A stretch of DNA of 64,000 nucleotides from Hypericum androsaemum (Eukaryota; Streptophyta; Magnoliopsida; Malpighiales; Hypericaceae): NCBI GenBank assembly GCA_963995505.1, contig OZ023198.1, positions 12,081,141-12,145,140 of the forward strand, read 5' to 3'. Of the stretch, positions 59,291-64,000 are shown in pieces. Position 1 is the first letter of the stretch; each line of letters begins with the position of its first letter. Position numbers and translations under genes: made by a program. A model generated the notes under the pieces. It did no database searches and was not told where the DNA came from. It worked only from the letters and a program-made list of their open reading frames with translations.

Positions 59291-59806
59291 AGGTTATCAA
59301 AATGAGAATCTCACTGAGGATCGTTTGAGTATAAAAAAATTGTAGATCAGAAAATCGTAACACGGATCACAAGATTCCACTAAATAGATAAAATTATAGA
59401 AATAATTAAGAAAAATTAACTTAACATAAACTTTTATTAATTTAATCATAAGTTATAAACACTCATTGTCTCAAACATCATCTAAAAAATTTTAATTCAA
59501 CAAAACATTCAAATCAGTTTGCTCATCAAACCCAACATGTTCATGCATACCATCTTCACCTCCTACTCCATCAAATTCATTTTCAAGGTTGTGAATCTCC
59601 AAATATGATTAAAAAAAACCAAAATATTAACTAAATTTCTCGCAGGAATAAGTTGAAAAAATTCTTGCAATCTTACGATTATACTCGGCGATCCCACCAA
59701 TTCTTTCAACATTAAGATCTTGCAAGTGATTCAGCACGGTGGAATAATGGCGACTCGTAAAATCGTGCGATCTTACGATTATAATCGCGACCCTGACAAC
59801 CTTGAT
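59291..59806. repeat. Possible short DNA transposon (MITE-like) with terminal inverted repeats
   Basis: Ends read CAAGGTTATCAAAAT on the left and, reverse-complemented, CAAGGTTGTCAGGGT on the right. ATTGGA occurs outside both ends, suggesting an imperfect target duplication. Interior text GTGCGATCTTACGATTATAAT repeats a phrase seen at about 59668. Superfamily not assigned. Confidence 0.4.
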
Positions 59807-60912
59807 TGGAACCACAATTATGACGAATTTATTATCATCTTACATGTTTAATTAAGTGTGCAGACTTAAAAGATCAATTATGGCAACCCATTCGAATCTC
59901 ATTTTCGTTGAAGAACAATGACAAATTGACTTCCATTATTTTCAGGAGCTCATTATTCCAAAAGCAAATAACAATACTTATACAAGCAAAAGGTTAGGAG
60001 GCAAAGTTGTTGATTACAGTAGCAATGTGGAAATTGTGATCATAATAATTTTTATTCATAAGATTTGAATTCAAAATCTTCTTAAAATAATTTAAATTTC
60101 TTTAACACATGGATGAGGTATTATAAATTTGGGAAATTATGTCCCAAATTTATATTGCAATTGAAAAAAATTCCACCGTTTGTTGTTTTAATTTTGTTCT
60201 TCGATAAATGAACAAAAAATAATTTATGTGATAACAGACTTCAAATATTTTAAATTTCAAAAAGTTCATTTTAGTTCGCGTGGTTACGCCAACTTGTAAC
60301 CCACTGTCCTTTAGCTTAAAAATATTTAATCAAGTGACAAATATTTGACACCCAAGATATTTAAGTATAAATAAATAATATTTAATTCAGATAGTCGCGT
60401 GGTTTTGCATATTTTTTCTTATTTGTTTATCAATTTTTAATTTAATGATTCTTAAAGGTAATTTTTATGAAAAATATTTCAAATAATTAAGTGTCAATTA
60501 AAAAAATATATGTGATTCGGTCAAATATTTTTTTAGCCACAAATTAGTGGTGTGCAACTCAATCAAACTGTTTGAAAATTCAGATGCAATTGCCTCGCAA
60601 CCTCAAATTGTACTAACGATGTGATCTTGAACAATGGAAAACATATAGAAATACATTTTTATTAGTCCAAAACCAATTATATCAGAAAATTTACAGATTA
60701 ATGTAGACTTAAGGCCTCGTCGACTCGGAACCCTAATGTATATCTAACATAACAACAATTTCAGGTCAAAACTGAGAAGAAATAAACTAACGACAACATC
60801 ACGGTCACATCCTTGTCGGAATGGGGGAGATCGCGATATCTCTCTGCAAAAAAAGGTTGTTGGCCGGTGGCTTTTAAGGTTGCTTTGCCTCACTTGAATT
60901 AGCGATAAAGGT

Positions 60913-60959
60913 AAAAGGCCCACCAAAACCCAACCCCCAGGAAAAGGATTTGGATTAAT
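60913..60959. repeat. 46-bp direct repeat, left copy
   Basis: AAAAGGCCCACCAAAACCCA and on to GGATTTGGATTAAT; nearly identical to 63941-63987. Confidence 0.7.
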
Positions 60960-61606
60960 CCCAACCCCATTAGGCTCCCTTCCTACACGGGCCATCCAAG
61001 TCAAACGCTTTGAAGGCGGTTTGGATTCATATTCAGTTGAAGTTTTATTAAAATAAAATATATTATTGAAAGAGTTACCTATAAAATAGAATTTGAGAGT
61101 ATTTGATTAAGATATAAGGCCTATTGATCTGAATGATTATTTTCACATATTATTACAATTTTTTAGCTATTTTGTCATCGCTCATGTATCCTCATAAACT
61201 TATCAAGAGTTATCTATCGTAAAATTTCTCTAAGCAAACTCACTTAACTTTGGAATTCTGTTTAGGTAGAAAAGAATGTACACATGATATAAATAATACG
61301 ATTAAATCACAACTTTTCTTAACATGTTTCATACGGGATACATATGAATACCAAAGATTTACCCAAAAAGTATCGTATGTTTTTATTTTAGTTTGTGCAC
61401 CATTTTTTTTAAATTTTTTGTGTTATACCACCTATCTACTGTACTGAGTAATCCAAACTCGAATTGGATACTTTTTTTATACGTATGTATCTAAGCTTTC
61501 GTCCTCTGTTTTGTGCAACATCTTTCACCATATCCATAATCCATGTGTTAAATCATTTTTATGTGTAATCATTTAATCGATCAAGATGTGAGGAGAAAAA
61601 TATTTA

Positions 61607-62798
61607 GGGATAACTGACCTAAGGTTCCTGGTATTTGAGTAAATCTCACTTTTAATCCTTACTATTTTCAAAAATCTTTCTCGGTCTTCTTAGTTTGACA
61701 TAATAGCACTTTTTAGTTCCTAGCAGACCCACCGCTGATGTCAGTGGTCAACTAAATTTTTGTTATGACCATTATACCCTTTCAAAAATTAGAAAAAAGA
61801 CAAAAAAATCATCACCATCTCTCGTCCTTGATCTTCTCCAGCCGTGAAGAGAAGATCAACTTCAACAATGAAATTCACTTTCAACAATTAAAATCAATAA
61901 TCGAGTTCAGATTATACGAGGATGAGTATGGCGACTTGAACAATTACATGATTGAAACCCTAATTGAAGGGTTCCTCCGTGCTCCTCCCCGGTCGAGGTC
62001 CCTCTTCCCCTGGCCTCCACGTCACCATCTTCGTATGCGCAGCCGTGGTCGGCACCAGGTAACTAACCTATTTTATAGCTGGGTTTTTCGGTAACTACAA
62101 TAACAACGAAAAGCTTTCGTCTTTCTTATTGGGTTGAAGACGAAGGAGGACCACCGGTAGCAGCAGCATCGGCTCGTCGTTCTTGGAGGAGGACTGAGCT
62201 AGGATTGGAAGTCTGGGGAGGAGCACGGAAGATGCCGCCATCGTGACTGTCGTCGAGCAACAAACAACTCTACTTGAAAACCCTGGGATTACTTAGCCGA
62301 AGAGGAGAGCCAGGGCACCGACGGGGAGGCTGGGGAGAGGAGAGCGAAGAGGAAAGTCGCGACATCCCATTTCTTCCCTTCCTCTGTTTTTAATTAGAGG
62401 AAGCTCTTCTCCTGTCGCCTATGAAGAGGAATCTCTGTAATTGATTTTATTGATGTTAAGCTTTGATTGTAACACCTAAAGTTAATTTTAATTGAAGCTG
62501 TTGAAGTTAGATTTTAATTGTAGTTGATTTTGTTTAAACGTAATTGAAGTTGAATTTAATTGTTGAAGCTAATCTTTCCTTCACCGCCGGAGAAGATGAA
62601 GGATGAGAGATGGTGATGATTTTTTTTGTTGTCTTTTTTCTAATTTTTGAAAAGGTATAATGGTCACAGTTGACCGCGGACATCAGCGGTGGGTCATAGT
62701 TTATGTCAAATTAAGAGGACCGAGAAACATTTTTGAAAATAGTAAAAAATTAAAAAAAAGATTTGCTCAAATATAAGAGACCTTACAACAATTATTCC
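61607..62798. mobile_element. Second Mutator-like element, non-autonomous
   Basis: 1,192 bp. The ends are long imperfect inverted repeats (about 61607-61845 and 62575-62798) starting GGGATAA on the left and, reverse-complemented, GGAATAA on the right. Candidate 9-bp target duplication: AAATATTTA (61598-61606) and AAATATTTG (62799-62807), one mismatch. The TIR layout parallels the element at 9403-12417, including a conserved-style inner phrase of ATGACCATTATACCC type. The interior (about 61930-62400) is GC-rich with no transposase. Confidence 0.75.
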
Positions 62799-64000
62799 AA
62801 ATATTTGTCAAGACAAAATTAAGATAACTGTGTTCTTATAGTCTTTCTGGAAAAAGACTTTGGGTGTGTTTGTTGATATAATTAACTGTGTTTGTTATTA
62901 AGATAACTGTGTCCTTATTTTTTTATAGTTTTGGTTACATTTTTTAGTAAATATATTTTTCCTATAGATAATAATTTTGAATTATTTTATTTCTAATATA
63001 TATCAAATTAATGATATCTTTTTTTATTCCAAAAGTGATCTTAATGAACATAAAATATTTTTAGAGAATAAAATTCTTAATGGTACTATCACATAAAAAA
63101 GTTGTAATATTTATTTTAAAAATATCAAAAAGAATGAATACAAAATTAATAAATAATTTTTTCTCATTCACAATATATTTTAAATTATGCGTATGTTCAT
63201 AAATAAAAAATAAATTATCCAGTATATATGAAATTACATGATATTATTATTTTTATTCTATTTTCAATGAATATGAGCCTTTACTAGATAGTTGTATATT
63301 ATATGTTTGATCAAATTTTTTTGATGTTAATTATATTATATAAAAAAATTTCAAACAAAAAATTTACAAAACTAATATCTCTCAAAAATAAATTTCATAA
63401 ATATAGTAAATAACTAAGTTCTTCAATCGTTGAGACGTCAATTTAACCAAAATAAGTAATATTAAATTATTACTATTTTAATTTAAGTAAATAATTTAGA
63501 TTATTTTATTTAAGCTTAATTTAAAAATTAATAATAATATTTAATCAAAATATATAATCTACTAATTTGAATCTGCTATTTGCTAGTTAATTTTGCCAAA
63601 CACATTCTTCAATTTGCTAACTACTATCTTCTAAGAATCTGATATCTATTTTCAGCTACATCCTATCTGCTCTGAATCTGTTTCGCCAAACATGGCCTTT
63701 GTACTCCATAGTTACATCATTTGGAAGATAGTGCACACTTTTTTTTTCAAGCTAAAGAGCTTGAAAATTGCAATACAACCACAATTTGAGATTTTCATAT
63801 TTGGAAATTCATTATCCAAATTTAGAGAGTGGTAAACAGAAAAGTAAATAAAAAAATTCACATCATTTAATAACTTGGTCCATAGAAACTGTATATGGAA
63901 AAAAATTAAGTAATAGTCTATGTCTTCATTATTAAAAAGATAAAAGGCCCACCCAAACCCAACCCCCAGGAAAAGGATTGGATTAATTTTTTCAGAATAT
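62799..64000. other. AT-rich right end of the window
   Basis: No gene seen. The phrases GGGTGTGTTTGTT (62870) and GCCAAACATGGCC (63680) are roughly inverted and may be ends of a hAT-like MITE. No target duplication was found, so this is not called as a feature. Confidence 0.45.
63941..63987. repeat. 46-bp direct repeat, right copy
   Basis: Near-identical to 60913-60959. The similarity ends on both sides, and the right end is close to the window edge. Confidence 0.7.

Larger units (their letters stand above)
58641..61606. other. Gene-free AT-rich region
   Basis: 3 kb with no credible coding exon. It contains an inverted pair at about 59290 (CCAAGGTTATCAAAA) and 59795 (ACCCTGACAACCTTG) that may be ends of a short DNA transposon. 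It also contains the first of two 46-bp direct repeats at 60913-60959. Confidence 0.5.

Noticed and set aside
60744..61004. 86-codon minus-strand open frame
   Set aside because: No homology recognised, no splice or promoter context; composition alone explains it.
62870..63692. Possible hAT-like MITE with GTGTTTG...CAAACA ends
   Set aside because: The terminal match is short and no target duplication was found in AT-rich flanks.
1..64000. tRNA, rRNA or snoRNA genes
   Set aside because: Scanned by eye for tRNA TPsiC-like motifs and C/D-box pairs, including the eL36 introns. Nothing foldable was convincing; a covariance-model search would be needed.

Overview
The window is nuclear DNA of a flowering plant. 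The genes are intron-rich with GT-AG boundaries, intergenic DNA is AT-rich, and the set is typical of plants: a pectin acetylesterase, a SKP1-like protein with the plant-specific long tail, a plastid SLH-domain protein, and Ty1/copia and Mutator-type transposons. The species cannot be named from the sequence. Exon models were built by hand from splice sites and reading-frame continuity. Total coding length is divisible by three in every model, but none has been checked against transcripts.

Layout, left to right. 54-9077 (-): tripeptidyl peptidase II, 29 exons, C-terminal part beyond the left edge. 9394-12426: a Mutator-like element with a 9-bp target duplication, interrupted by a 1.9-kb non-autonomous copia element with its own 5-bp duplication. 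12983-18230 (-): pectin acetylesterase, 12 exons. 18231-22523: non-coding DNA with a 176-bp tandem repeat, a GC-rich palindromic patch and a SINE-like copy. 22524-26930 (+): plastid SLH/coiled-coil protein. 27771-28308 (-): ribosomal protein eL36 with a classical telo-box promoter. 29190-29699 (-): a copia RNase H relic. 29960-34105 (+): KIN-10 type kinesin with a helix-hairpin-helix tail, a tandemly duplicated exon and a likely GC-AG intron. 34334-36583 (-): coiled-coil protein whose intron hides a tail-anchor-like reading frame. 38947-46989 (+): a full-length but broken copia retrotransposon. 48428-51981 (+): single C2H2 zinc-finger protein. 52950-53675 (+): intronless four-helix membrane protein. 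54230-56491 (-): SKP1-like protein of the ASK20/21 type. 57241-64000: no gene recognised; it holds a minisatellite flanked by inverted repeats, a SINE-like copy and a second Mutator-like element.

The genes are unrelated housekeeping loci (protein turnover, cell wall, plastid, translation, mitosis, ubiquitin ligase) and form no pathway or operon. I found no undescribed multi-gene system. The observations most worth testing are the hidden tail-anchor exon, the kinesin exon duplication with its altered switch motifs, the G-box repeat array that differs between the two LTRs of the copia element, and the nested transposons whose insertion order can be read from their target duplications.
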